NCBI RefSeq assembly: GCF_004210375.1
Contig: NC_134831.1
Coordinates: 2,976,001 to 3,040,000, forward strand
DNA length: 64,000 nt
Direction of reading: 5' to 3'
Origin: Tachypleus tridentatus
Lineage: Eukaryota > Arthropoda > Merostomata > Xiphosura > Limulidae
Part shown: positions 46,825 through 57,211 of the stretch, piece after piece
Position numbering within the stretch: the stretch's first letter is position 1
How the letters are laid out: each line of letters opens with the position of its first letter
Notes under the pieces: model-generated
Told to the model about the DNA's origin: nothing
The model's database searches: none
Seen by the model: the letters and a program-made list of their open reading frames with translations, nothing else
Position numbers and translations under genes: made by a program

Positions 46825-47907
46825 TTAATGACTTTTGCACCTGCCGTTTACTTGTTCAAAAGATTTCCAACTCGTAATGAGCATTTGATAAGTGACATGA
46901 TGTATAGCTAATTCTCGAGAGAAGGAACATTCATGTAACGAGAATGATGCGCTTCTAAGGGTTTTTATCCTGGCTACATTCGCTCTCTTGATGCCGACTT
47001 TATCTGCACAAAGACCTGTCACGAACACGTCTTCCATTGAGACATAGCGAGTAGTTTGAACAACGCCGTACAACCGACGAGCAGTCTCAACTGGCATGAA
47101 ATACATTGGACCCGAAGCATATTCAGGATAGCGTCGGTAAGGAAATTCCTTTACCGACACAAACCATTTATTATTTCTTTTCCGTACCGGTCTTGATTTT
47201 CTGTAAATTAGTCCATGAATTTTGAGCGAGTGAGTGGAATGGGTAGAACGGAATGTTTTGACAAGCTTCCGAAGATTTAAAAATATGTCATCATCTGTTT
47301 TTACCAAAACGTTGACATTGTCGCAAAATTCTGTCACCCACCGTAGCATCAGAACTGATTTCAAAGTCAAGTTTTTATACGAATCAATAAAGTTTCCTTG
47401 AATTATATCTGAATACTTGACGCTCTCTCTGTGTATTAACTTTTCAGTTTTATTATCGGTTGACACGCCGACTAAGAAAACCACACGCATTGAACTGAAG
47501 TTTCCGTGAGCCGTTGCCTGCGACGTCCAAGTTCTTCTAGCTGCTTCTCTCAGTAAAAAGTTTGATATAGCACTGCACACAACTATTATGGCTTTCTCCT
47601 GGTTCCCATAGATACCGTCACACAGTTTGGGTTGGTTTATGATAAACTGGAACTGCTGCACTCTAAGATAGGGGATTTTATTCATATGTTTTAGGAAGGG
47701 TAGTGACGGTTCGATATTGAGAAACGATTTAAATTCTTGGCTGGATAAATTTTGACTGTTTCTTTGAGCCAAGCTCGTAACCTTAGGCTTAGGTGTAATG
47801 TAAATTACACTAAAAAGAGATCCGTAGGCTGATAGATAAGTCAAAATCACGGCGGTACTACCCAGTAGAAAGTATTTTCTTAACGTAGCCAACGAATATT
47901 GGTTCAC
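46825..47907 (-). CDS. Beta-1,3-galactosyltransferase (glycosyltransferase family 31), last coding exon
   Basis: A 360-codon intact frame ending in TAA. Family-31 enzymes are type II Golgi membrane proteins that add galactose or N-acetylglucosamine in beta-1,3 linkage to glycoproteins or glycolipids. Visible features, counted from the first codon: a short cytosolic N-terminus; one membrane segment at about 13-37; R-EAARRTW at 120-127; FLVG at 144-147; the D-x-D metal site as TDDDIF at 204-209; YPEYASGPMYFMP at 260-272; and the acidic EDV motif at 292-294. Four N-glycosylation sequons lie at N53, N136, N152 and N179. These are the B3GALT/B3GNT hallmarks; the exact acceptor sugar cannot be told. 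The frame begins GTG, and that GTG sits exactly on an AG|GTG splice acceptor (TTTATTTTAG, minus strand). So the initiator ATG and a few residues probably come from an upstream exon, which I did not find. Confidence 0.9.
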   Translation of the reverse strand: MNQYSLATLRKYFLLGSTAVILTYLSAYGSLFSVIYITPKPKVTSLAQRNSQNLSSQEFKSFLNIEPSLPFLKHMNKIPYLRVQQFQFIINQPKLCDGIYGNQEKAIIVVCSAISNFLLREAARRTWTSQATAHGNFSSMRVVFLVGVSTDNKTEKLIHRESVKYSDIIQGNFIDSYKNLTLKSVLMLRWVTEFCDNVNVLVKTDDDIFLNLRKLVKTFRSTHSTHSLKIHGLIYRKSRPVRKRNNKWFVSVKEFPYRRYPEYASGPMYFMPVETARRLYGVVQTTRYVSMEDVFVTGLCADKVGIKRANVARIKTLRSASFSLHECSFSRELAIHHVTYQMLITSWKSFEQVNGRCKSH

Positions 47908-49215
47908 CTAAAATAAACAAACAAAATTTGTTAGTATAATATTCATAAATACGTATGAAAATACATCACACGGAACACTATATGTATAAAAGTTTCGAAT
48001 GTTGATTTCAAATGCATCGGAAACAATTTTCGAGATGAAAAAAATGTTCTTTCAAAGGAATCGGCTCATTCCGTTCGCATCCTGGAAATAAAAACTAAAC
48101 CATCACGATAAAAAAGCTATGCAAAATTACCTGGAAGCTTTACTTTTGAGTTATAAAAAAGTCCCCGCTTTGTTATAATACACAGTTACAATAGTAGCAG
48201 TTTGATAAGGCCGATTTTCTGACCTAACGTATGGTTTAACTAAGAATGAAAATGGACATAACAAGTTTGAACAATGAAATCAAAATTTAAGAATAGGTTT
48301 TTTTCTTTCTCTTTTTAATTCAGGAAATCCCCATATTCAATATGAAAAGTGGCATAACATATTACTAGTAAAATATCCCCACGGTGAATCAGCGGTAAAC
48401 AAAATCCAGTAAAATATCCCTCGAGAACCAAGTGATGAAGTAGTGACAGCTGAGGGTAAAGTAAATTGTCTTTTCAGTTTTAAGAAGGTACCTCTGATGA
48501 ACAGAGGTTGTGATTGAAAACCACGCATACTGGAAAGATGATTTGTAATATAAATATTGTCAGACTTTAAACCTGAACAGGACCTTGTGAAAAGCAAAGA
48601 AGCCATTGCTTACCTTGAATATTTTTCAGTAAAAGTTAACATATCATACCCTATGATAGAAGTTAGTTTACATATTAAAGCAACTTGAAATCAGTTTGAA
48701 AACGCGATTGTGTTACTACAGTTGAAACATGAACATGCTTGAATAATTCAAAATCGTGATAAATAATATTGCAGGAGAGCGCGCTGCACTGGTTACCTGA
48801 GTTTCCCACACTGATATATTTAAACAACTCTGCTACTGGTTTAGACTCCCGACGTTTCGAGCTTATAGACCTTTTGAAGAACGTTACTACTAGTTGCCTT
48901 GATCCGAACTTATGACATACTTATGACTCTTTAGATTAGTGTTAGTTCTGGTTACCTCAGATTCAAATTTAACAATTCTTCACACTAACGTTAGTACTGA
49001 TGTCAGATGTAAAAGACTGTTTAGGGTGTGTAGTATTAATTAATTTATTTTATGAGTAAATATGTCATGGTAGTTTAGTTTTGTTGTTTTTTTTGTAATA
49101 AGAGAATTAAAAGCAGACGATTGTTGGAAGTTGTGTTTGTAAGTTATTGATGTCGAGGTTATCGAACGTCGTGTGCAATCCATTAATGTTGAGGATACGG
49201 AAAAGTTTAGAAGGT
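47908..49215. other. Region upstream of galactosyltransferase exon
   Basis: Should hold intron sequence and possibly the 5' exon of the minus-strand gene. A strong donor-like AAG|GTAAGC on the minus strand lies near 48610-48616. However, the frame that would join it to the exon at 47907 meets a stop upstream and has no ATG, so I did not accept it as the coding first exon. No other feature was seen. Confidence 0.4.
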
Positions 49216-49382
49216 TTAACACTCCTACGAAATGTGGGACCTAATAGGCCCCAGAGCAACTTGAAAGGTTATTAATATTAGGCTAATAATTTTGTATTTA
49301 AATGAAATTGCCATTTCATTTAATGAAATGAAATCAAGTTGCTCTGGAGCCTATTAGGCCCCACTTTTCGTAGGAGTGTTAA
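49216..49382. mobile_element. TTAA-flanked hairpin MITE (piggyBac-like)
   Basis: Begins TTAACACTCCTACGAAA and ends TTTCGTAGGAGTGTTAA. Inverted arms of about 48 bp continue through GGCCCCAGAGCAACTTGA and its near-complement TCAAGTTGCTCTGGAGCC. The TTAA at each end (49216-49219 and 49379-49382) is the duplication made by piggyBac-type transposases. The 159-bp interior is non-coding. Confidence 0.82.
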
Positions 49383-49789
49383 GTGATAGATGTATAAAGA
49401 GCGACAAGCAGACGTAAAAACAAAACGGGAAGAGAACGAGTTTCAGTCAAAGGTTAGAGAATGTAAAGTTAACTCTTGTAGGAGTGAAGATCCTAAAGGT
49501 TGACATATTGAAGTGATATTAATAGTTTTCTGACATTTTAACATAATAATTTTCTCATCAAAGGGTGTTCTAAGGTAATTTAACGTGTCTGTATGGACTT
49601 TGACAAAATGCATAGGTTATTTGGAAATAGGCCTATATGCGAAAAACAGACGTTTATTGGAACTAGACCTAAATACGAATATGTAGGCGAGTATCAGAAG
49701 TTCAGGACACAAATGCGGTAACTTACAATCCAGCGTTAAGTGAATTATACACTGATAGTGTTTTAGAATAAAAATAGAGAAAGATAGTT

Positions 49790-50020
49790 GGCTTGTCAAC
49801 AGAATTCTAAAGCAGTTGAATTGGCTTAAATGGACATTTGACAACAACAAGGGAATTGTATAGTATTTAAGATACAATAATGGTATAAATATTGTAAATA
49901 ATTTTTTGTTTGTATTCTTTTTAATACATTATTTCAAAACAAGAGAGTGTGTGTTGTTTATTTACGTCGAATTTATCGTTAGAAAGTCTTAGACATCTAT
50001 TGTAAAGTAATTAGCCCAGC
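49790..50020 (+). repeat. Unassigned dispersed repeat, copy 2 (LTR-like)
   Basis: Collinear with 41090-41310 (see there). Confidence 0.5.
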
Positions 50021-50485
50021 ACACCCGTACATATATTTCAACTTACTATATTCTATAACAAAAGTAAGTTCCAAGATAATTGGTTGTATGAATTCGTATT
50101 TAACCACCCTTCAGTCATCTCAAAGTTAAGACAAATATTGGTATTGGTTGCCTGGGTTTCGAACTTCAGAACTTTCGGAACAAGACCACGACACCTTCTC
50201 TAAGGGAACGGTCCGCCCGGGTTACACTCAGGAGGGGGATGTCATCGGGAGAGTTAAAATATCAGTACAAGTTTTCAAACCAAATGAAGAATCCGCCAAA
50301 TTAAGAAAATAAAAATGTTCAAACTATTACAGAAACTTAATATTAATTTCCGCTATAAAATAAATTTGTAATTTTATTGGTAATACAAAATTTACAAACG
50401 AAATGTTAAATATTTGATAAAAATTACATATAAAGGTGAACGTTTTTTGACGTTTTAGTCATCAGTTTGTTGAACATAGCCAGCT

Positions 50486-50955
50486 GGCTGTAACTGACAT
50501 TCCAAGTCTTGTTCACTTAACCCTGTGACTACGCATGCATGAGGTATGCTTCATTAAATAATTATGATAAAGCATTATGTGCTGGTGTTTATGACAGTAT
50601 CATGGTACTTATACCAGTGTCCAGTAATTCTTGACAACGTAGTATCATAGTGATGTTTAGCTGTTTATAAATGTGTCGTCATGCTAAAGAAACTCATGTT
50701 TATGAATGGCGGTCCCTGTGACTATTGGTGATTAGTAGAAAGTCACACTTTACACTAAACTTTAGACTTAACTTTTTTCCTACAACCATGACTACTGAGG
50801 TAACGATGATGTGTATGACACGAGTTTCTATAACATGACGACGCCTTTATAAACACCAGCACTTAATGCTTTATCATAATTATTTAATGAAACATACCTC
50901 ATGCATGCGGAGTCACAGGGTCAAGTGAACAAGACTTGAATGTCAATTACAGCCT
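50486..50955. mobile_element. 470-bp foldback element
   Basis: Long inverted repeat. The left arm (50486-50591) includes GTCTTGTTCACTTAACCCTG and GCATGCATGAGGTATGCTTC. It pairs with the right arm (50868-50955), which contains the near-perfect complements. The pairing resumes inside the element (50662-50703 with 50818-50867) around GTCGTCATG and GAAACTC. The left arm therefore carries about 70 extra bases (50592-50661) absent from the right. The loop is non-coding. No target-site duplication was identified. Confidence 0.85.
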
Positions 50956-51570
50956 AGTAACTGTACTAGTGCTTATTGGCTCAGTAAAGCCAATATTAGT
51001 TTCAGCAGTTTTACAATGTCCAGTATAGTATCACTGTATGTTTAACATATTGTTAATGCTTACTGTTTAATAAATAATGATATAGATTATATTTATATCA
51101 TTATACCATGCTATATTGAATTAGTGTTAATGCAATAGCATTGATAATCAATTGTTTCTGCTTGTCTGAGTTGACAATCTGATAGCTCAATGGGTATCTG
51201 ATTTGAAGATTTTCTTTTGTAATCCTTTTTTATTTCTTTATCCACTGGATATCCTGTTAATTTTATTTTTTTTTTTCAGTGGTCTAGTTATTTGTGTGTA
51301 ATACTCATATTTTTCTACTTTTTTTAGGAGTCGTGTTTGTACTTAACCCCTCTCCTTCCAAAAAATAAAGATATTAATAATAATAATCACAGATAATTTG
51401 TTCAGTTAATGTATTTCAAGTCATAATAGTACATGCTGTTGAGCATGGTTGTGCTTTATACCTTTTGATTTTGAAATTTTGCAAAAAACATTCTATATGA
51501 AGCGAAATCGAACCCAGTGAATTCCGACAAAGAAAAATGAAGATACGACAAGAGAACAGGCGACTCAGAC
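50956..51570. other. Nothing recognised
   Basis: AT-rich sequence between the foldback element and an hAT relic. Confidence 0.35.
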
Positions 51571-51574
51571 AATG

Positions 51575-51908
51575 TCTGGATCAGTTTTGAAGTGTGTGAC
51601 GCTTTTAACGTCAAGTGCTAAAGGAGAAAGTTCTGAAGATATTCTGGAGAATTTGAAGGGCAAATACAAGAAGTATCTTCACAGGAGGATTTTCACTGTT
51701 TCTGTGTCTGTTGCTTCATGTGAAAGAAGTTGTTGTTTTTTTCAAGTTGAAATTGTTTGAACATTTCTTTCGCTCGACCATAAGTCAGACAAGACTGACA
51801 AATCTGGCTTTACTTTAAATTGAACATGAATATTCAAAGAAAGTGAATTTTGATGAGGTTATTGATAAATTTGCAAAAATTAAGGCTCGAAAGCAGAGAC
51901 TGTGAATT
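51575..51908 (+). mobile_element. hAT transposase C-terminal (dimerisation domain) relic
   Basis: The open frame 51572-51760 contains VSVSVASCERS. This is the highly conserved PVSVASCERSFSKLK block of the hAT C-terminal dimerisation domain. After a frame break, the plus strand continues with readable matches (TRLTNLALL-like at about 51793-51816, then EHEYSKKVNFDEVIDKFAKI at about 51825-51885). This is the usual end of TTF-finger hAT proteins, and a KARKQRL end precedes a TGA near 51903. No upstream domains are present. Confidence 0.8.
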
Positions 51909-51983
51909 CTCTTTATTTATCTTTGAAGATCAGGCTTAGCGCTTAGACAAAATTTCCTGTTTTTTGTATAAAATAAAATAGGA

Positions 51984-52260
51984 CAGGCATGGCTGGGTGG
52001 GTTAAGGCATTCGACTCGTAATATGAGGATCGCGGGTTCAAATCCCCGTCGCACCAAACATGCTCGCCCTTTCAGCCGTGGAGGCGTTATAATGTGACGA
52101 TCAATCCCACTATTCGTTCATGAAAGAGTAGCCCAAGAGTTGGCGGTGGGTGGTGATTACTAGCTGCCTCCCTCTAGTCTTACACTGCTGAATTAGGGAC
52201 GGCTAGCGCAGATAGCCCTCGTGTAGCTTTGCGCGAAATTCAAAAAACAAACAAACAAAC
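51984..52260 (+). mobile_element. tRNA-derived SINE with target-site duplication
   Basis: Full copy. Head CAGGCATGGCTGGGTGGGTT, B-box GCGGGTTCAAATCCCC, tail GCGCGAAATTC then (CAAA)n. AATAAAAT flanks at 51972-51979 and 52261-52268, with a few bases between the left repeat and the head. Confidence 0.94.
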
Positions 52261-52635
52261 AATAAAATGCGTTATTTTCTGTTCACTGAATTTTTAATAT
52301 CTTGCATTTTTCTTATTTCCAATTTGCTTTTACAGCATTGTACTGTTTAAAAAAAGCTACTTGCAAACATAACATATTTTTGTGTGTGTTTACATTTTTA
52401 AATTACTTGTGGGTGTGGGTGTTAAAAGAAGGATCTGTTCCGGGTGCCAATTACTTTAGGAACGCTGCTGTTTCTTTGCTTTTCTTACCAGCTGTTTGTT
52501 TATAATTTTGTGTGATTATCCCAGACTTATAGTTAAAATCACTAAGATATACATGTAAATCTTGTATGGAAAATGTTGTATAAGCTGTAAAGACAATTTG
52601 AAGAACCGAAATCTTTTCTCAAAACAACAGTTAGT

Positions 52636-52685
52636 TTCTTTAGCAATGGTTTAGGTGTTTCTTGAACATTGATTTAAGTGTTAAT
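52636..52685 (+). repeat. Isolated fragment related to the 63.3-64 kb minisatellite
   Basis: AATGGTTTAGGTGTTTCTTG, then AACATTGATTTAAGTGTTAA, corresponds to one unit of each type in the array (AATGGTTTAGGTGTTTCATT and AATAGTATAAGTGTTGTTTT). Only about two units are present. Confidence 0.6.
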
Positions 52686-52689
52686 TGAT

Positions 52690-53640
52690 CAATAAATATA
52701 TATATTTTTGTCATTTCACTTCAGCTTATGGACGAGTGGCGGGTCTTCAGAGTCGAAAACGATAATAAAGAAGGAATGAACCATCAACGTAAGCGATGTG
52801 TAAAAGTTTGAAGTTAAACACAGAGAGAGTGCTTTGGTGTCACGACTGAAAATTAGAAAAATGCTAGACGGTGACTACAGTATGTCGAGATAGATAAGTG
52901 ACGCGTTTTAAGAGAAATTTATTTTGGTAATATATGTTGGCTGATTTTTGTCTCACCTTTTATGTACGGTTTGAAGTATTTTTAATGAATTCTAGACGTA
53001 TTAAGTCACTCGATAAATAGAAGAGAATAAATGAGATATAGGGAAATAGTCATGATTGAGATTGTCCAGCGTAAGTGAGATGATATACCAGGTTTAAAAT
53101 ACGATCAATAGGTGTTATCGTCGTACGGTATTGAAACCCGGTTTCTAGCGTTGTAAGTCTATATACATACCGCTGCTCCACTAGGAGGGCGTGCAGAGGA
53201 CGACTACAAATACGAAAAATTCATATTTTTATGAATACGAAAACGAATACAGAAAAAATGTTAAATATTTAAATACGAATACATAGGATTGTATTATAGA
53301 ATACTTTATCAGGGAATATGCAGTAATGGTAAGATAGCAGACGATATGATTTCAATATTTTTATTTTACGAGACAAACTTTTTGAAAATGAAAACCAGTA
53401 AAATTTGAACAAATATTAACATTTCAATATTTTTACTTTTCAAAAAGCAGTAACAGAAATTTAGAACGACAATATATTTTTAAACGAGACTTATAGGTAA
53501 TATAACTGCCAGTGAGGCAGCAGCGACTAGATTTGGGGTTTTTGCCCCGATGCTAAATATATACTGAAACAGTCATGTAGTAGTTGGCTAGTATATATAT
53601 GATAGAAAAGGTTTTGTTTCGCGGATCTTTCAGTAATCTA
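52690..53640. other. Nothing recognised
   Basis: No family could be assigned. A stretch rich in AATACGAATACG-like words lies at 53205-53290. Confidence 0.3.
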
Positions 53641-53762
53641 GAACAATGTTTCCCAGCTTGGGTGGTACCGCCCCTTATTGGTCGCTTTTAAAATTCAGAG
53701 GGGCAGTAAACTTTAAGGGAGCAGCATGTGGACGGACAGAAATTTTGAGGGTTTAAACCATA
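53641..53762 (+). mobile_element. hAT-end-like repeat fragment
   Basis: GAACAATGTTTCCCAGCTTG, then GGTGGTACCGCCCC, resembles the CAGTGTTTCCCAACC-type ends of hAT elements. A related complement, GGAAAACACTGGTG, is present at 60992. It is probably a non-autonomous or terminal piece. Confidence 0.4.
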
Positions 53763-54410
53763 AGAAATATGTTTTTTAACACGTTTGAGCAAACAAAAGT
53801 TACTGTGTGGGTGTGTTTGTGGCAAGCGACACCCACCTTAATGTTTCTCGTCTATTCATTCAGCGTATCTCTTTTGGCATTATTTTCGGTATTTTTCTTT
53901 AAAAGTTTACAAGAAGGGGGCCGAACCATTAGAAAATTCCACAACAACTAAAGAAACGCCAAAAACAACCACATAATCTAATGAACAAAAAACTGAAACT
54001 ACACTGATTGAAGTTCTAGAAACCATAATTACAGAATTTGTGGCAGAATTCTCAAAACCAACAAATGCATATAAATATTAATAAACATAATAACACAAAA
54101 GATACAGACATATCTCCCACAAATTATACTATCAGTTGAAGGCTAAGTAGCAAAATAAATTCACTGTGATATGTCAACGTCAGGGTGCACTTGTTTCCAA
54201 GAAACACGAGACTGAAGATACAACCAAAAGCTTTAAACCAGATATATTTGTAATTAGTTAAAATTATTTATATGTCACACCGATTTAAAATAAAAGGTTA
54301 CCCAATTATTAGAAGAGATCGAACAAATAAAAGTAACCTCAACAGTCCGTACTTCTGTTATATAAATCGGAACTGTTTGCACCTCTTTAACAACTTCCAC
54401 AAATTATTGT

Positions 54411-55694
54411 TTCAGGTCATTCCATAAGTAATGTCCGAAAATTTAATATAGAAAGTGCATCATCGTTTCTTTCTTTGTAGAAGGCTTTAATGACTAAAAT
54501 ATATGGTAGGACGTGTATAAAAATGTTCAGACAAAGGAAAAATACTAACCCAACTCCACTTTTTCAGATCATTAATCAAATAAACCCTTATGGAGATGGA
54601 TGTGTCTGAGGAGCACATTAGGCGTGTAATGCTTTATGAGTTTAAAAAAGGCAATAGCGCAGCAGAAACTACACGAAACATTCAAAGTGTTTATAATGTG
54701 GAGTCTCTCAATGAAAGAAAATGTCGAAGGTGGTTTCAGAAGTTCAGATCAGGTGACTACAGCTTAAGTGATGCGCCACGTTCAGGTCATCCTGTTGAGT
54801 TTAACGATGACATGCTGCTAGCTCCACTTGGTGAAGATTGTGCTGTAACAGTTGAAGAACTAGCACAGAAGCTTAATTCAACCCATTCAGTAGTTCACCT
54901 TCATCTGCAACAACTTGGAAAGATGTCAAAACTTGGAAAATAGGTCCTCCATGATTTAACAGAAGCCAACCTTAGAGCAAGAGTGGACATTTGCACTTCT
55001 CTGCACTCTCATGAACGTAATTCACCTTTTTTAAACAGACTACTAATGACTGGAGATGAAAATGGATATTTTATAAAAATGTTAACAGACAATGGCTCAG
55101 TGCAGGTAAACTGGCTAAAACACAGCCCAAAAGGGACCTCCATGCCAGGAAAGTCTTGTTAAGCGTTTGGTGAGATATTGTTGGTGTGATCCATTTTGAG
55201 TTGCTGCCACTCAATGTAACGATTACATCAGACTTCTATTGTCAACAGTTGGAGTGCTTGAATGGTGCACTGAAAGAAAAGAGGCCTGCTTTGATGAATT
55301 GTAAAGGTGTTGTGTTACACCAGGATAACGTACGGTCCCATACAGCAAGAATCACATCTGCAAAGATTGAAGAGCTAGACTGGGAAAAACTTCCACATCC
55401 TCCTTATTCTCCAGATCCTGCTCCATCTGATTATCATCTATTCCGAAGTTTGCAGAACTATCTTGGTGGAAAAGAGCTTGGAACGCATGAAGATGTTAAA
55501 ACTACCCTCTCTACATTCTTTCCCTCCAAACCACAAGAATTTTATAGAAGTGGCATTTAGGAGCTTATTAATCGTTGGTAGGAAGTAATTAATAATAATG
55601 GAACATACATTATTGATTAAATAACATTAGAAGTGTTCGAAATCTTTTACCTTTCTCCGAACCTAAAATCGGGCATTACTTAAGGGATCACGTG
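54411..55694 (+). mobile_element. Mariner transposon, about 1.28 kb, inactive
   Basis: Terminal inverted repeats: GTCATTCCATAAGTAATGTC (54416) against the complement of GGGCATTACTTAAGGGATCA (55671-55690). The transposase reads from an ATG at 54590. N-terminal helix-turn-helix part: LYEFKKGNSAAETTRNIQSV, CRRWFQKFRSGD, then a TAG at 54941-54943 in place of a conserved tryptophan. TGDE (first catalytic aspartate) lies at 55049-55060, followed at once by a frameshift. A TGA lies near 55169. The last frame (55186-55560) has HQDN (second aspartate at 55324-55326) and PAPSDYHLF (third aspartate), 34 residues apart, so the DD34D signature is intact. It ends in a premature TAG at 55558. It sits inside the LINE endonuclease region. 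Confidence 0.93.
54590..55560 (+). pseudogene. Mariner transposase pseudogene (DD34D)
   Basis: Coding remnant of the element at 54411-55694. There are four visible lesions: TAG at 54941, a frameshift just after 55060, TGA near 55169 and TAG at 55558. All three catalytic aspartates are preserved, suggesting fairly recent loss compared with the LINE around it. A working transposase would cut and paste the element at TA sites. This copy cannot make a full protein. Confidence 0.92.
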
Positions 55695-55972
55695 ATATTT
55701 TTACAGATTTACAAACCGAAAGTGCAATAAATATAATGGTAGCAGGTATATATTGCTCACCGAATAAAATATAGATACAAACTTATTAAGTTATATAAGT
55801 AATCATAACCATAATATTATAATAACTGGTGAGATTTAAAGTAAGCATTATTATTTAATTGTAAATCAACAAATGCGAATGGCGGAATTTTATATAATTA
55901 GCTATAAGACACCAACACTGTATTACTTAATGATGACATTGTACTAATGATATGCTGGATCTATGCCTGTGT

Positions 55973-56145
55973 TCCGTGATGACAAGAAACCCTCTTGAAG
56001 TAAAAACGTATTCACAGGATGGCTGGTGTGGGTATTAGCACTTTTATTAAAATAAAGTACAGAACAACGTTTTGACCTTCTTAGGTCATCTTCAGGTTAA
56101 CAAAACCTTCTTTAATTAAAGTGCTAATACCCATACCAACCGTAT
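55973..56145. mobile_element. Foldback (TIR) element inside the LINE
   Basis: GGTGTGGGTATTAGCACTTT at 56025 pairs with AAAGTGCTAATACCCATACC at 56118-56137, with TTATTAAA extensions. Between the arms is GACCTTCTTAGGTCATCTTC, which is itself partly palindromic. The left flank GTGATGACAAGAAACCCTCT also occurs at about 34933. Non-coding. Confidence 0.7.
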
Positions 56146-56942
56146 TGAGATACATATGCCTATGTTCGTATCACGTGAGTCAAAACGTAAGACAAGATAT
56201 TGACTGTGATCGTTTATCTGTTTAGCATATATTCTGTTTCACTCAACTTTAAATAAATCAATAGAAACCGAAAATATTCGACTATAATAAAGCTAACTGA
56301 ATCAAATATCAATCAATCCTAGACAAAATTCTACCGAAAGAAAACGTGAATAACGCCAAGGGCACATTCGAAATAGATGTTTATTATCATACAATCACTG
56401 AATGCTTAAAACCCGTAGCAAAGCAAATTATTCTAAAACTTCACCAATAACAATACAAACATGGCAACTTCACGCAGAACTAATAGAAATAATAAAAGAC
56501 AGAAGGAAGATAAGAAGACAGTTCATATAGAGCAGAGATATCGCACTGAAAATACAAATAACATTAAGAAACCAAGTCCGTCGACTAAAACAAGACAGCT
56601 AGGACAATTTTTGTTCACAACTAAATGACAAAACTGACTCAAAATAATTCTGATTATGTTGAAATGATTCACTAACACAGGTAACCCAAACATTAATTAT
56701 CCATCTTCAAAAACAAAATAGTACATACAAACACTTAAAAGACAAAATTATTTAAAGAAAGCCTTTAAACATGTTTAAAAAACAGTAAGACCCAGATATG
56801 AATACACACTTTTCAATAGTCAATGACATCGTAACACTAAACAAAACCTTTACACACTAAAATCTCCTGTTAACACACAAAATATAACAATAAATATCGA
56901 CGAAATAGAAAAATCAATCACTCATCAGTTCACAGAAACAAT

Positions 56943-57211
56943 GGCCCGGCATGGCCTAGCGCGTAAGGCGTGCGACTCGCAATCCGAGGGTCGCGAGTTC
57001 GCGCCCGCGTCGTGCTAAACATGCTCGCCCTCCCAGCCGTGGGGGTGTATAATGTGACGGTCAATCCCACTATTCGTTGGTAAAAGAGTAGCCCAAGAGT
57101 TGGCGGTGGGTGGTGATGACTAGCTGCCTTCCCTCTAGTCTTACACTGCTAAATTAGGGACGGCTAGCACAGATAGCCCTCGAGTAGCTTTGTGCGAAAT
57201 TCCCAAACAAA
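56943..57211 (+). mobile_element. Young-looking SINE (CGCG-rich head subfamily) in the LINE
   Basis: GGCCCGGCATGGCCTAGCGC head with a one-base deletion (GCGTAAGGCG), and B-box GCGAGTTCGCGCCCGCG. Perfect 10-bp flanks CACAGAAACA lie at 56931-56940 and 57213-57222. It splits the linker before the reverse transcriptase of LINE copy 1. Confidence 0.97.

Noticed and set aside
48617..48680. Possible coding first exon of the galactosyltransferase ending at the AAG|GTAAGC donor
   Set aside because: In the phase required to join 47907, the reading meets a stop and has no ATG. It could only be a non-coding exon.
30890..57211. tRNA genes suggested by A-box and B-box motifs
   Set aside because: All such motifs sit in SINE heads followed by the SINE body. 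None has a complete tRNA cloverleaf with discriminator and terminator.
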